64,000 nt of DNA, from NCBI GenBank assembly GCA_024636345.1, contig JAGXHG010000004.1:186001-250000 (forward strand). Reading direction: 5' to 3'. Of the stretch, positions 8,348 to 18,300 are shown in pieces. The notes beneath the pieces were generated by a model. The model was not told where the DNA came from. It saw nothing but the letters and a program-made list of their open reading frames with translations, and ran no database searches. Source of the DNA: Desulfobulbaceae bacterium (lineage in GTDB: Bacteria; Desulfobacterota; Desulfobulbia; Desulfobulbales; Desulfocapsaceae). The position numbers were made by a program, and so were the translations under genes. The number at the start of each line of letters is the position of its first letter. The first letter of the stretch is position 1.

Positions 8348-10396
8348 ATGCAACGACTCATTCAACTATTCCTTCTGCTCTGCATTCTGCTCACCACATC
8401 CCCAAACCCTGTGAGTGCCGCAACCGTTGAGCTGCCGCTTTTTCTCCGTACCCAGATATTACAGAACGCCCTGGTGGAGTCTCTCACCCCGCAGCCTGAC
8501 CGCCCCACTGTACTCTTTCAAGAGGGCTCTTACAACTATCTTCATATCTCCGAGCCCCAGCTGTCCATCCGCGACGGACAGCCTTACTTCAGTTGCAATG
8601 CGGCAGCCGGTATGGGGTTCGACTCACTCGGTCTCCTGCCGTCGGTGGTCAAATGGAGTGGCTCCATTCTCATGCGCTTGAACTTTTATGTGGATCCACA
8701 ATGGCAGTTACGCTATCGCATTATTGACTCCGCCATCTACAATGAAAAGGGCGGCAAGCCCGTGGTAACAGGATTTGCCTGGGAACTCTGCAAGCGCTTC
8801 CTCCATCCACGGCTGGAACAATACGGATTTGATCTTGCCATGCCCCAAAAAGAAATCACGATCTTGCTTCGTGCCTGCGCCTCCCCCACAGATACAGCGC
8901 CACTTGAGGCGGCCCTGAATACGCTCACCGTGGGAACCCTGCGAACCAACGCTGACGGCCTGATCGTCCCCCTGCTCCTGACGGTTGCCGACACACAGAC
9001 ACAGGCAGTAACGCCTCTGCCCGCTCAGGCCCCGCTCGGCTTTGAAGAATTAGAAAAACTCCAACATGTCTTTGAACCACTCGATGCCTTTATGGTCTTT
9101 GTCATCAAGAGCCTCAGCGGCAACATGGGTAATTCGCTGCACCAGGAACAGCTCTTTGACCTGTTGATCACCAGCCGCTACCAACTGCTGATGATCCTGA
9201 CCGGCCAGACTCCAGTAGAGACTGAGGACCCACTACGACTGTTATTTATCGATGCCTGGCAACAATTACGACCCATCATCGAAAGCAGCAGCGGGGAAAA
9301 TGGGCTGATGCAGAAACAGCTGCTGCGCTTCATGACCTTTATCAATGCTGGAGACGCTCTGCTGGCATTGGATACCGCCGCCCCTGGCCTTGGAATCCAT
9401 GTTACCAGCAATGGCCTGCGCCGACTGGCAAGGATGCTGCAGCCAGGTACAGGAGAAGACCCCCTGCGCTTTGACTGGCAAATCGATCCTGCCCTTCGCG
9501 ATCTGTTTCAATTTCAACCGGAAGAACCAGAACAAAAAACTCAAGAGGCACTGTCAGAATTACCGCCAGAGTTACCGCGACAAAACCCACCGTCAGAGTT
9601 GTCACCGGAAACACCGCAACAAAACCCTCCAGCAGAATTTCCACCGGAAACACCGCAACAAAACCCTCCAGCAGAGTTGCCGCCTGAGACACCGCAACAA
9701 AACCCTCCAGCAGAGTTGCCGCCGGAAACACCGCAAAGCTCAACAACAGGTCGCCGCCTTCTCGATTTTCTGGTGGGAGTTGCCTATGCCGCAGAGTCGC
9801 CCGCACCTGCCTTTACCAACCGGAACAATCGTCTTGATTACTGGATACCAAACTCGAATGAGCTTGATGAATACAAACAAATCATGGAGAAACTTCTAGC
9901 GGCATCTGCCCTCAGGCAGGTAAAAAAGGCCAACCTCGATCCTCGCTATGCAACGATCTACCAAGATCTGATCCCTGCCACCGCCATGATTGAAAGCTGC
10001 TGGAAACAATACACTCGAAAAGATGACAAAATCGTAACACTACGATCTCCAGCGGGGGGGATTGGCATTATGCAAATCAATCAACATGTCTGGCGGGGGT
10101 TTTACGACATAGAACGACTTCAAAGAGATGTGACCTACAATATCCAGGCAGGAAATCAGATCATGATGCGCTACTTTCAGCAGTATGCTATTCAAATAGC
10201 CAAAGAGAAGAACAATCCCCACATTGCTGCCCGCGCCGCCTATGCAACATACAACGCCGGGCCACGTGCCAGCCGCCGGTTTTTAAAAGCAGAGGCCAGT
10301 GCGCGCCAGAAACGGGTGGATGAACACCTATGGGATCTCTATCAGAAGGTCAGTGCTGGTGGTAGCGCCGACCTGGAAAACTGCAGTATTTTGTAA
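8348..10396 (+). CDS. Periplasmic lytic transglycosylase (SLT domain) with proline-rich repeat linker
   Basis: A signal peptide covers about residues 1-25. Residues 26-380 form a domain I do not recognise, residues about 390-465 a Pro/Glu/Gln repeat linker, and the C-terminal 150 residues a lytic transglycosylase domain. Catalytic Glu549 lies in AMIESCW, with GIGIMQIN and YNAGPRASRR following as in the SLT/GEWL fold. The enzyme should cleave peptidoglycan between MurNAc and GlcNAc to give anhydro-muropeptides. A hydrophobic VGVAYAAE segment just after the repeat looks like a second signal-peptide-like cut site, so the transglycosylase part may once have been a separate secreted enzyme. Confidence 0.9.
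   Translation: MQRLIQLFLLLCILLTTSPNPVSAATVELPLFLRTQILQNALVESLTPQPDRPTVLFQEGSYNYLHISEPQLSIRDGQPYFSCNAAAGMGFDSLGLLPSVVKWSGSILMRLNFYVDPQWQLRYRIIDSAIYNEKGGKPVVTGFAWELCKRFLHPRLEQYGFDLAMPQKEITILLRACASPTDTAPLEAALNTLTVGTLRTNADGLIVPLLLTVADTQTQAVTPLPAQAPLGFEELEKLQHVFEPLDAFMVFVIKSLSGNMGNSLHQEQLFDLLITSRYQLLMILTGQTPVETEDPLRLLFIDAWQQLRPIIESSSGENGLMQKQLLRFMTFINAGDALLALDTAAPGLGIHVTSNGLRRLARMLQPGTGEDPLRFDWQIDPALRDLFQFQPEEPEQKTQEALSELPPELPRQNPPSELSPETPQQNPPAEFPPETPQQNPPAELPPETPQQNPPAELPPETPQSSTTGRRLLDFLVGVAYAAESPAPAFTNRNNRLDYWIPNSNELDEYKQIMEKLLAASALRQVKKANLDPRYATIYQDLIPATAMIESCWKQYTRKDDKIVTLRSPAGGIGIMQINQHVWRGFYDIERLQRDVTYNIQAGNQIMMRYFQQYAIQIAKEKNNPHIAARAAYATYNAGPRASRRFLKAEASARQKRVDEHLWDLYQKVSAGGSADLENCSIL
9557..9739 (+). 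repeat. In-frame 39-bp tandem repeat coding a proline-rich linker
   Basis: Four full and one partial 39-nt units start at 9557, 9596, 9635, 9674 and 9713. Each codes a 13-residue unit of the form ELPPETPQQNPPA. The last three units are nearly identical in DNA, indicating recent expansion; the first is more diverged (ELPRQNPPS). The unit length is a multiple of three, so copy-number changes only lengthen or shorten the linker. Confidence 0.95.
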
Positions 10397-10504
10397 AAGA
10401 GGAAGAGTGAGTAGCAGCTTGAGCCCCTTCAATCCTTCAGCAAAATAAGGGTGGGTGAAAGTCTGGAGGAGATAACACGAAAGGGGCGGGTGTTGTATGC
10501 CAAC

Positions 10505-11152
10505 TTACTTTTCCCAGCCATACTCCCCGACCAGGTTGACAAAGCGAACCAGATCAAGAAGTTTCACCTGAACAATGCCATCTTTTTTGGTGACAAGTTG
10601 CAATTCCTGCACGTCCTGGTCACCAACGGGAATCACCATCCTGCCGGGATCTGCCAGTTGGGCCACCAAGGGTTCTGGAATTTCAGGGCCTCCGGCCGTC
10701 ACCATAATGGCGTCAAAGGGAGCATGATCCGGCCATCCCAGAGTGCCATCATCAAGTTTTGATTGGATATTATAACAGCGAAGACGATCAAAGAGTCGAC
10801 GAGCCCCGGAAAGCAGGTTATTGTGACGTTCAACCGTATAGACCTTGGCGCAGAGCCGGGAGAGAATAACCGCCTGATACCCTGATCCTGTCCCGATCTC
10901 CAGTACGTTCTCCGTTCCTGTCAACTGGAGGGCCTGGGTCATATAGGCCACAATAAAAGGTTGGGAAATGGTCTGCCCGTCCACAATGGGCAAGGGATGA
11001 TCACCATAGGCATTGGCCTGCATGGCATCATCCACAAAAAGATGACGCGGCACCTCAGCCATGACCGCCAGTACCCGTGGGTCATAAATACCGCGACAAC
11101 TCAGTTGTTCCTGCACCATCCGTTGGCGAATAGTCTCAAAACTATCTGTCAC
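10505..11152 (-). CDS. pcm: Protein-L-isoaspartate O-methyltransferase
   Basis: The 215-aa protein carries SAM motif [12 protein letters not shown] and the PCMT-specific [20 protein letters not shown] block. It methylates isoaspartyl residues in damaged proteins so that they can return to normal aspartyl bonds, in the cytoplasm. The start is GTG at 11152 and overlaps the stop codon of the upstream lipoprotein gene (GTGA), so the two are translationally coupled. Length and motifs are typical. Confidence 0.95.
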   Translation of the reverse strand: MTDSFETIRQRMVQEQLSCRGIYDPRVLAVMAEVPRHLFVDDAMQANAYGDHPLPIVDGQTISQPFIVAYMTQALQLTGTENVLEIGTGSGYQAVILSRLCAKVYTVERHNNLLSGARRLFDRLRCYNIQSKLDDGTLGWPDHAPFDAIMVTAGGPEIPEPLVAQLADPGRMVIPVGDQDVQELQLVTKKDGIVQVKLLDLVRFVNLVGEYGWEK

Positions 11153-11586
11153 TGGTCAGTCTTTTTTTCAGGTTTTTGATCAATTTTCTGCCAGCGATAA
11201 TCATCCTGCCAGTCAAACTCATCCTTATTATAGGCGCCATAACGGGCAGCAGTCACAATATCGCCATTCAGGAGCAGGACAACCGTATTATACCCTTTAG
11301 AGGAAAAAGCCCCGCCCATTAAAGGCGTCTTCTGCAATAAAGATTTATCCTCATCATAATAAGTCCATTCTTCAGTGGTGGCAGAGACCATCCGCGTGGA
11401 ATCCGGGTCTCCCAGCAGGGAAATCACCTCCTGACGAGTGGTTTCACCAGCCTTGATCAGACCGACATCTGACGCCAGATGACGAACAGGATGATTATAA
11501 CAGCCAGACATGACCATAAGGAGTAAGACGCTGATCAACAAAACAGCAAAACGACGCATAGAGACAAACAGTATGCAGGTGGACAT
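11149..11586 (-). CDS. BamE/SmpA-like outer-membrane lipoprotein
   Basis: The leader ends in the lipobox VMSGC, so Cys is the lipidated residue. The mature part has the SmpA/OmlA pattern [19 protein letters not shown] followed by TEEWTYYD, as in BamE-type small lipoproteins. The start at 11586 has GGAG at 8 nt; an internal ATG at 11559 also fits a signal peptide but has no ribosome-binding site. BamE proteins support outer-membrane protein assembly, but many SmpA-like paralogues have unknown roles, so I do not assign a Bam subunit. It is coupled to pcm. Confidence 0.82.
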   Translation of the reverse strand: MSTCILFVSMRRFAVLLISVLLLMVMSGCYNHPVRHLASDVGLIKAGETTRQEVISLLGDPDSTRMVSATTEEWTYYDEDKSLLQKTPLMGGAFSSKGYNTVVLLLNGDIVTAARYGAYNKDEFDWQDDYRWQKIDQKPEKKTDQ

Positions 11587-11724
11587 TGCATTCTCTCCGT
11601 TAAAAAGGGGAAACTAGTATAAAAACAGGTAACTACTCAGGTAGTTTAGACTATATTTTTTTAGACTGTCAGCTACCGCCTATAGACTATCTACCTGAGC
11701 AATCACCTTTTTTCAACAGTTATG

Positions 11725-13608
11725 TCATACACCGCCAACGGCGCGGTTCAGGATCTTATAATTCCGCTCCACCATGGCCAGGGGATCGACCACCAATCCG
11801 GCCTGGATCATGGCATTATCGTAGATTTGGGCAGCCACCTCTGCAGCAAAGGATTGATCGCTTTTCTGCAACTCCGCCAACTGCTTAATCAATGGATTGG
11901 CAGTATTGATCTCAAGATTCTTCTTACTGCTCGCCTGCGCCTGCCCTTTTTCCCTCCGACTGGCGGCCATAATCCGCTCCATAGAAGAGGTCATATAGCC
12001 ATCGGGATTGACAATCATGGCCGGGGCCTCAACCAGACGTTTGGATTCAACCACATCGGCAACCTTGTCGCCCAGAGTCTCTTTCAACCAACTGATCAAA
12101 ACTGCTTTGGCACCCGGTTCCAGCGGTTCTGCCTCCGGTTTGACAGCCTCCTCCTTGCCTTCAGACACATCCCCCGTACCCAGATCCAGATCGGCTCGAT
12201 CAGCAGAAAGCAATTTTTTGCCATCAAACTCGGCCAGATGACTGAGTACAAAGTCATCAATCGGCTCCATGGTGTAGAGGATCTCGACATCCTTGCGGGT
12301 GAACATCTCCACATAAGGCCCGGCCTCAATGGCCTCACGACTCGGTCCATTGATATAATAAATGGCATCTTGCCCCTCTTTCATCCGCTCCACATAAGCA
12401 GCCAAGGATGTGGGTTTCCCCTCTTCCGAGCGGGAAGACTCAAAACGAACCAACTTACCCAGCTCTTTCTGAAACTCATAATCAGAGGTAATTCCTTCTT
12501 TCAGATAAATGCCGAAGGTATTCCAGAAGACAAGGTAGGCTTCCGGATCTTCCTGGGCCTGCTCATCCAGGAATTTAAGAAAACGCTTGGTGATGACTTT
12601 GCGCAGTTTGGCCAGCAAGGCATTATCCTGCAGGGACTGGCGGGAGATATTAAGGGGCAGGTCCTCGCTGTCTACTACGCCTTTGAGGAATCGAAGCCAT
12701 TCAGGCAAAACATTCTCCGAATGCTGATCGATGAGAATCCGCTGACAATAGAGATTGACCCCGGAATCAACACGGCCAAAACCCATGATCTCAAAATTCT
12801 CCTTGGGCACAAAGAGCAGGGCATTGATGGCCAGCGGCGCATCGGCGGAGAAATGGAGACGGTACAGGGGCTCATCATGGGCCGTACCGATGAATTTGTA
12901 AAAATCGTTGTACTCCTGCTCGGTGATCTCGCTCTTGCTGCGGGTCCAGAGGGCCTGTACAGTATTCACGACCTCCCCGGCCAGCTTGATTGGGAAAGGC
13001 ACAAAGGAGGAATATTGTTTGATAATATTCTCAACCTTCCACTTCATGGCATAGTCATGGGCATCATCCTTCAGCTCCATGATGATCCGGGTGCCCCGAT
13101 GCAGCCCCGGCAACTCGCTGATGGTGTAACTGCCGGTGCCATCGGAGACCCATTCATGCCCTTCCGATCCGTCCCAGGAACGGCTCTGGACCCGAACCGT
13201 TGTGGCGGCCATAAAGGCGGCATAAAAGCCCACCCCGAACTGACCGATCAAGCTCACATCCTTCTTGGCCGCCTCGGCAAGACCGGTCATAAAGGTGCTG
13301 GAACCTGAGTGGGCAATGGTGCCCAGATTGGCCTCCAGTTCGGACCTGCTCATGCCGATACCGGTATCGGTAATGGTCATGACATGCTTTTCTTCATCAA
13401 GATCAATGGTTATCTCAAGGGGCATATGGGAATCAAAGACATCGCCTGCGGTAAGGCTCTCGTGCCGGAATTTTTCCAGGGCATCCGAGGCATTGGAGAT
13501 CAACTCCCGGACAAAGATATCGCGCTCGGTATAAAGTGAATGAATAACGATATCGAGAAGTTTTTTGGTCTCGGCCTGAAATTCATGGGTTGTGGTCTGA
13601 CTGGTCAT
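11725..13608 (-). CDS. htpG: Molecular chaperone HtpG (Hsp90)
   Basis: The chain contains the GHKL ATP-binding motifs ELISNASDALEKFR, ITDTGIGM and GQFGVGFYAAF. The chosen ATG at 13608 gives MTSQTTTHEFQAETKKLLD, the normal HtpG N-terminus, with GAGG 9 nt upstream; the frame is open further upstream but that extension is not homologous. At 627 aa it matches the family. It is a cytoplasmic ATP-dependent chaperone dimer. A long antisense open frame covers it and is not a gene. Confidence 0.97.
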   Translation of the reverse strand: MTSQTTTHEFQAETKKLLDIVIHSLYTERDIFVRELISNASDALEKFRHESLTAGDVFDSHMPLEITIDLDEEKHVMTITDTGIGMSRSELEANLGTIAHSGSSTFMTGLAEAAKKDVSLIGQFGVGFYAAFMAATTVRVQSRSWDGSEGHEWVSDGTGSYTISELPGLHRGTRIIMELKDDAHDYAMKWKVENIIKQYSSFVPFPIKLAGEVVNTVQALWTRSKSEITEQEYNDFYKFIGTAHDEPLYRLHFSADAPLAINALLFVPKENFEIMGFGRVDSGVNLYCQRILIDQHSENVLPEWLRFLKGVVDSEDLPLNISRQSLQDNALLAKLRKVITKRFLKFLDEQAQEDPEAYLVFWNTFGIYLKEGITSDYEFQKELGKLVRFESSRSEEGKPTSLAAYVERMKEGQDAIYYINGPSREAIEAGPYVEMFTRKDVEILYTMEPIDDFVLSHLAEFDGKKLLSADRADLDLGTGDVSEGKEEAVKPEAEPLEPGAKAVLISWLKETLGDKVADVVESKRLVEAPAMIVNPDGYMTSSMERIMAASRREKGQAQASSKKNLEINTANPLIKQLAELQKSDQSFAAEVAAQIYDNAMIQAGLVVDPLAMVERNYKILNRAVGGV

Positions 13609-13668
13609 TGAAGATACCTCTTTTCCTCTGATTTCTCTGATTATGGTGCGGAACAGCGATACTTCAGC

Positions 13669-13680
13669 GTTCGCGCGAAC
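13669..13680. promoter_or_regulatory. Perfect 12-bp palindrome upstream of htpG
   Basis: GTTCGCGCGAAC lies 61 nt upstream of the htpG start, in the 244-nt gap shared with the divergent protoporphyrinogen oxidase gene. Its symmetry and position suggest a protein-binding operator, but I recognise neither CIRCE nor a sigma-32 promoter. The role is inference. Confidence 0.3.
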
Positions 13681-13852
13681 CAAGGATGACAAAAAAGCGA
13701 CACAAGGTGACAACCATCATCATCCTATTCCGTTGCTTTTTTACCTGAATTCGGCCAAAATGATAAACATAGAAGCCAAAGTGTCAAGATTTCTTGCCGA
13801 TTCTCGTTTTCATATCGTAATTCATAATTCATAATTCGTAATTGATAAAAAC

Positions 13853-15250
13853 ATGGATACCCTTATCATTGGCGGCGGACTCTCAGGCCTGACCGTGGCC
13901 CATAAACTGCAACAGCTCTGCCCCGGGCAGCAGACCCTTATCCTGGAAAAATCCGGCCGAGCAGGCGGGGTCATCTGGAGCCATGCCGAAAATGGTTTTC
14001 TGGCGGAAAACGGCCCCCACGGTTTTCTCGACAATTGCCCGGAGAGTCAAGTACTTTTGCAGGAAACCGGTCTTGACCAGGAATGCGTGAAAGCGCCACT
14101 CAGTAAATTTGTCCGCTATGTCTGCATGAATGGTGCCCTGCGCTGTATTCCGCAGAGTCCGCCAAAGATCATCATGGCTCCCTTGATCTCACCGCTGGCC
14201 AAGCTTCGGGTCTTGGCTGAACTCTTCAAAAAACCACTTACGGGTGAGCCGACGGTGGCGGAATGGGTGGAACACCGCTTTGGTCCGGCCCTGCTGCCCT
14301 ATGTTGACGCGGTCTTCACCGGCACCTACGCAGGCGACTTCAACCGGCTGGTTATCGACGGGGTCATGCCGGGAGTGCGCCGCCTGGAGATGACCCATGG
14401 TTCGGTGCTTCGTGGCCTGTTTGCCAAGATGAAACAGGCAAGACAAGATAAAACCAGCACGGGCGGAAAAAAGATGGAGCTGCCTGCCATGACCAGTTTT
14501 CCCGGCGGCATGGGTCGTCTCCCGGAAAGACTGGCCGAATCGCTGCAAAAAGGTCGTGACATCCTGTTGAACTGCGGAGTCCTGGCTATCCGCAAAAGCC
14601 AATCAGGCTGGAAAGTGGAATCAGAGCTAGGAAGCCATGAGGCCAGGAATCTGGTGCTGGCCCTGCCGATCAATCCGTCTTTAGGCCTGCTCCACACCTT
14701 TACGCCCACTATGCCTCAGAATATTGTTCCTGAGGCCCGGATTGTAACCATTGCCATGGGCTTTGGTCCCGGCTCGACACTACCGCCGGGATTTGGCTAT
14801 CTGGCTCCGGAACAGGAAAAACGCTTCTGCCTTGGGGCGCTCTTTTCGTCCAATATGTTTCCCGCAAGAGCACCCCAAGGCCATATCCTCCTTGAGGCCC
14901 TGGTCGGCGGACGTCGACATCCCGAACGGCTTGACCTTGATGATACCACACTGATCCGCCATGCTCTGCAGGATCTGCGCCAACTGCTTCCCCTGCAGGG
15001 AGAACCCGTCTACGCCAAGGTCCTGCGCCCCAAAGGCGGAATTCCCCAATTGGAGGAAGGCTACCCCGCCCTCCTGAACTGGCGTGACCAGTTGATGCAA
15101 GAACATCAGGGGCTGTTCATTCACGGCTTTGGCTGGGAAGGTATCGGACTCAATGACATGATCAAAAGCGCCACCCGGGTCGCTGAATCCATCAAGGAAA
15201 AGTCTGGGGCCGCCAGAGAAGAGGCCGCGGTAAAAGGAATCTATTTTTAG
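13853..15250 (+). CDS. hemY: Protoporphyrinogen oxidase (HemY/HemG family)
   Basis: The N-terminus MDTLIIGGGLSGLTVAH is a Rossmann FAD-binding motif and is followed by AENGPHGFLDN, typical of oxygen-dependent-type protoporphyrinogen oxidases. The C-terminal block FIHGFGWEGIGLNDMI fits the FAD-contacting end of the family. It converts protoporphyrinogen IX to protoporphyrin IX (or coproporphyrinogen III to coproporphyrin III in the alternative pathway), feeding the heme needs of the many cytochromes nearby. At 465 aa it has normal length. Which of the two reactions it performs is not decided by the sequence. Confidence 0.9.
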   Translation: MDTLIIGGGLSGLTVAHKLQQLCPGQQTLILEKSGRAGGVIWSHAENGFLAENGPHGFLDNCPESQVLLQETGLDQECVKAPLSKFVRYVCMNGALRCIPQSPPKIIMAPLISPLAKLRVLAELFKKPLTGEPTVAEWVEHRFGPALLPYVDAVFTGTYAGDFNRLVIDGVMPGVRRLEMTHGSVLRGLFAKMKQARQDKTSTGGKKMELPAMTSFPGGMGRLPERLAESLQKGRDILLNCGVLAIRKSQSGWKVESELGSHEARNLVLALPINPSLGLLHTFTPTMPQNIVPEARIVTIAMGFGPGSTLPPGFGYLAPEQEKRFCLGALFSSNMFPARAPQGHILLEALVGGRRHPERLDLDDTTLIRHALQDLRQLLPLQGEPVYAKVLRPKGGIPQLEEGYPALLNWRDQLMQEHQGLFIHGFGWEGIGLNDMIKSATRVAESIKEKSGAAREEAAVKGIYF

Positions 15251-15306
15251 TGCCTTACAGATTATTTTCTTGTTTTTTTTACACGAAAATAATCTGCGAA
15301 AGGCAC
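15250..15306. repeat. Large imperfect inverted repeat (hairpin) after hemY
   Basis: The left arm GTGCCTTACAGATTATTTTC (15250-15269) pairs with a right arm at 15285-15306 that reads GAAAATAATCTG then AAAGGCAC; the loop contains eight T in a row. It begins at the hemY stop codon, so it may end hemY transcription, but no T-run follows the right arm. It sits 62 nt before the radical SAM fusion gene. Confidence 0.6.
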
Positions 15307-15367
15307 TTATCCCGTTTATCGGGGCTAGTTCCCGCACCCTGATAAAACTACTCTAGAATAAACGACT

Positions 15368-18300
15368 ATGACCAGAGCAAACCTTACAAGCCCCTCCAGC
15401 ACGGGAAACAGTTCCCAAGAGTGGAAAAGGGTAGAACATGAGGGCCGCACCATTTATATCCAGCCGGAGACACCGGACTGGCTGGTACCAACCGATTATG
15501 GTGATCAATTACTACAGGCACTGGCAGGCGCTGAAAGCCTCGCCGATGCAGTCAGGAATCTGCAGAACACCTCGCCCCATGCAGCCTTAGAAACTCCACG
15601 TAATGAACACCACCTTCTGCTTGAGCTGGACCGCCTTCGACAAACCCTGAAGATCAACAGACAAAAAGGCTATGCTGGACGCGGCAAGGAATTGACCCTG
15701 GAGCGCCTGAAGGAATGCTGGTTTCATCTGACCGACCGTTGCAACCTCAGTTGCAGACACTGCCTGTTTGCATCCTCTCCGGCCAAGAGCCTCACTCTGC
15801 CCCATGCCCAGCTTGACAGTGGTACCCGTCAGGCCCTGGAACTTGGCTGCCAACTTTTTTATTTCACCGGCGGTGAGCCCTTTCTCTATCCTGATTTTTT
15901 CCCCTGGCTGGCCCTCTTTTTGTCCGAGAATACCCAGGTCCATGCTGCTATTCTGACCAACGGTATGCTCCTGGCAAAAAATATCAACATGCTGCAAGGG
16001 CTTGATCGCCTGCATCTGCAGGTCAGCCTTGACGGGCTGGAACAGGCCCATGACAGCCTGCGAGGCAAGGACTCCTATCAGCAACTTCTGGCTAATCTCA
16101 CAGCCCTGCAGCAGTCGGGGATACCCTTTACTCTCTCAATTGCGATCAGTCGGGCCAATGTTACGGATCTGGCTGCTCTGGTTGACTTGGCTGCCGGCAT
16201 CGGGGCCGCGAGCATCCATCTCCTCTACCACTTTATCCGCGGCAAGGGCAGCCGGGAACAATTTGTCCCACCGGCAGAGATCTTCTCCCATCTAAAACAG
16301 GCCTGGCAGCGGGCCGAGCAGTGCGGACTCCCCATCGACAATATCGAAACCATCCGTGCTCAGATCTTTTCCACCCCCGGCACCCGTCATGATCTGTCCA
16401 ATAGTGGCTGGGAATCCCTGGCAATAGGGCCGGATAGTAAAATCTACCCCTCACCTGCCCTGGTGGGACTTGCAGAGACCGCCTGCGGCGATCTGGCACA
16501 GGGGCTGGCCACGGTCTGGCGGACCAGCCCGGTCCTTACGACCCTGCGCAACGCCTCTCTGCTCGATTCCCCAAGCTATAAAGACAATCCCCTGAAGTTC
16601 ATCATCGGCGGCGGGGATACTGATCATAGTTTTCTCACTGGCGGTGAGTGGGTGGGCCATGACCCTTATATAGAGCTTTATGATAAGATTGCCCTGCACT
16701 TGATCAGCAAGCAGGTTGAGGCCCCACAGGGTCAGTCCCGTGGTGCCACAACCCTGCGTATGGGAGATGTCCGTCATGACTGCCCTGCCCAGGAGGCAGC
16801 CGGCCGCAATGTGACCCTGACCCACTGCAATTGTTTGATCTCGCTGGCCTCAGGCCATGGACATGCTCAGGTGCGTGAATTTTATGGCCAGGCAGCCATC
16901 TCCGCCAATGAGGATATCGTCAACCCCCTGGCCCCGGCTCAAGGCCTGGCCGTCTTTATTCCCGAGGATTCCCGAAAACGCTCTTACGGCTGCGGCAGCC
17001 CGGTGACGGACGCGGCCCCGCAACCAGGCGAGACCCTGGTGGATCTGGGTTCCGGTTCGGGCGTGGAATGTTTCATGGCCGCTGCTGCCGTCGGCGCACA
17101 GGGACAGGTCTTTGGCATTGACATGACAGACGAGATGCTCCACCTGGCCACGAACTCAAAAAAGGAAGTAACAGCCCGTCTTGGCTATGACAATGTGGAG
17201 TTTCGCAAGGGATTTCTGGAGCATATCCCCCTTGATGCTGATTGTGCCGATATTGTTATCTCCAACTGTGTCATCAACCTGAGCCCTGATAAACGCCAGA
17301 CCTACCGGGAAATCTTCCGGGTTCTGAAGCCAGGCGGCAGGATGGTGATCTCTGATATCATTACCGACACCCCCATTCCTCCGAGCATCAAGAACAACGC
17401 ACTCTATCGCGGAGAATGTCTGGGCGGGGCCATGCAGCAGGAAGAGCTGATGGCTATGCTTACGGCAGCCGGATTCGTGGCTATCCGTCTGGTGAAACGC
17501 TTTCCTTATCGCCAGGTGGAAGGAATGAATTTTTTTTCTCTCACCTACCAGGCACAGCGGCCAGAAAAAGAAGAAAGACAGGGAACCGAAGACGTCGGTC
17601 GTTCTTCCGCCATCCCGGGCGCCCCCGACACTAGGCCATCCATGGCCGTCGGTCACTCCTACGCCATCCCTGGCGCCCCCGACACTAGGCCATCCATGGC
17701 CGTCGTCTACCGGGGGCCGTACGGGGCCGTTTTTACTGAGAGTGGTATCCTGCTGGTCAAAGGGCGGCGCACCATAATTCCTCATGCCGATGGTACCCTC
17801 CTGGATGATTCGGTTTTCATTCTCAATGAAGAAGGGGCGGTCACCAATCTGGTCATGACCAACTCCTGCTGTGTCCCACCTTCCAGCCCGGCTTCCGCTG
17901 CCTCCTGCTGCACGCCCACGAAAGAGGCCGCAGCACATACAACTCGGCAAACCTCCGGCTGTATGTGCTGCGGCGAAGAGCTGCACTACTTTACTGAACC
18001 CCGGGAAATGGCATGTCATTATTGCGGCCAGACACGATTTGCCGATAGCTGCTGCCCGAAAGAACATTTTGTCTGCAACCGGTGTCACCAGGAAAACGGA
18101 CTGGAGGTCATCAAGTCCATCTGTACCACCACCAAGGAACAGGATATGATCGGACTGCTCAAGCTCATCCGCAGCCACCCGTCGATCCCCATGCACGGCC
18201 CGGAACATCATGCCATGATACCGGGAATCCTGCTCGCCTGTTACCGCAATTGCGGTGGGGCAATCAGTTCCAAAGAGATCTTGACTGCAATCAGCCGTGG

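Noticed and set aside
9557-9739. Regular repeats as a possible CRISPR array
   Set aside because: The units are contiguous with no spacers and code a proline-rich linker in frame.
11722-13308. Long + strand open frame of 528 codons
   Set aside because: It is the complement of htpG, whose motifs and start are unambiguous; no ribosome-binding site and no recognisable domain.
17156-18211. Minus-strand frame of 351 codons inside the fusion gene
   Set aside because: Antisense to the radical SAM fusion with no start signal; its repeats merely mirror the 54-bp units.
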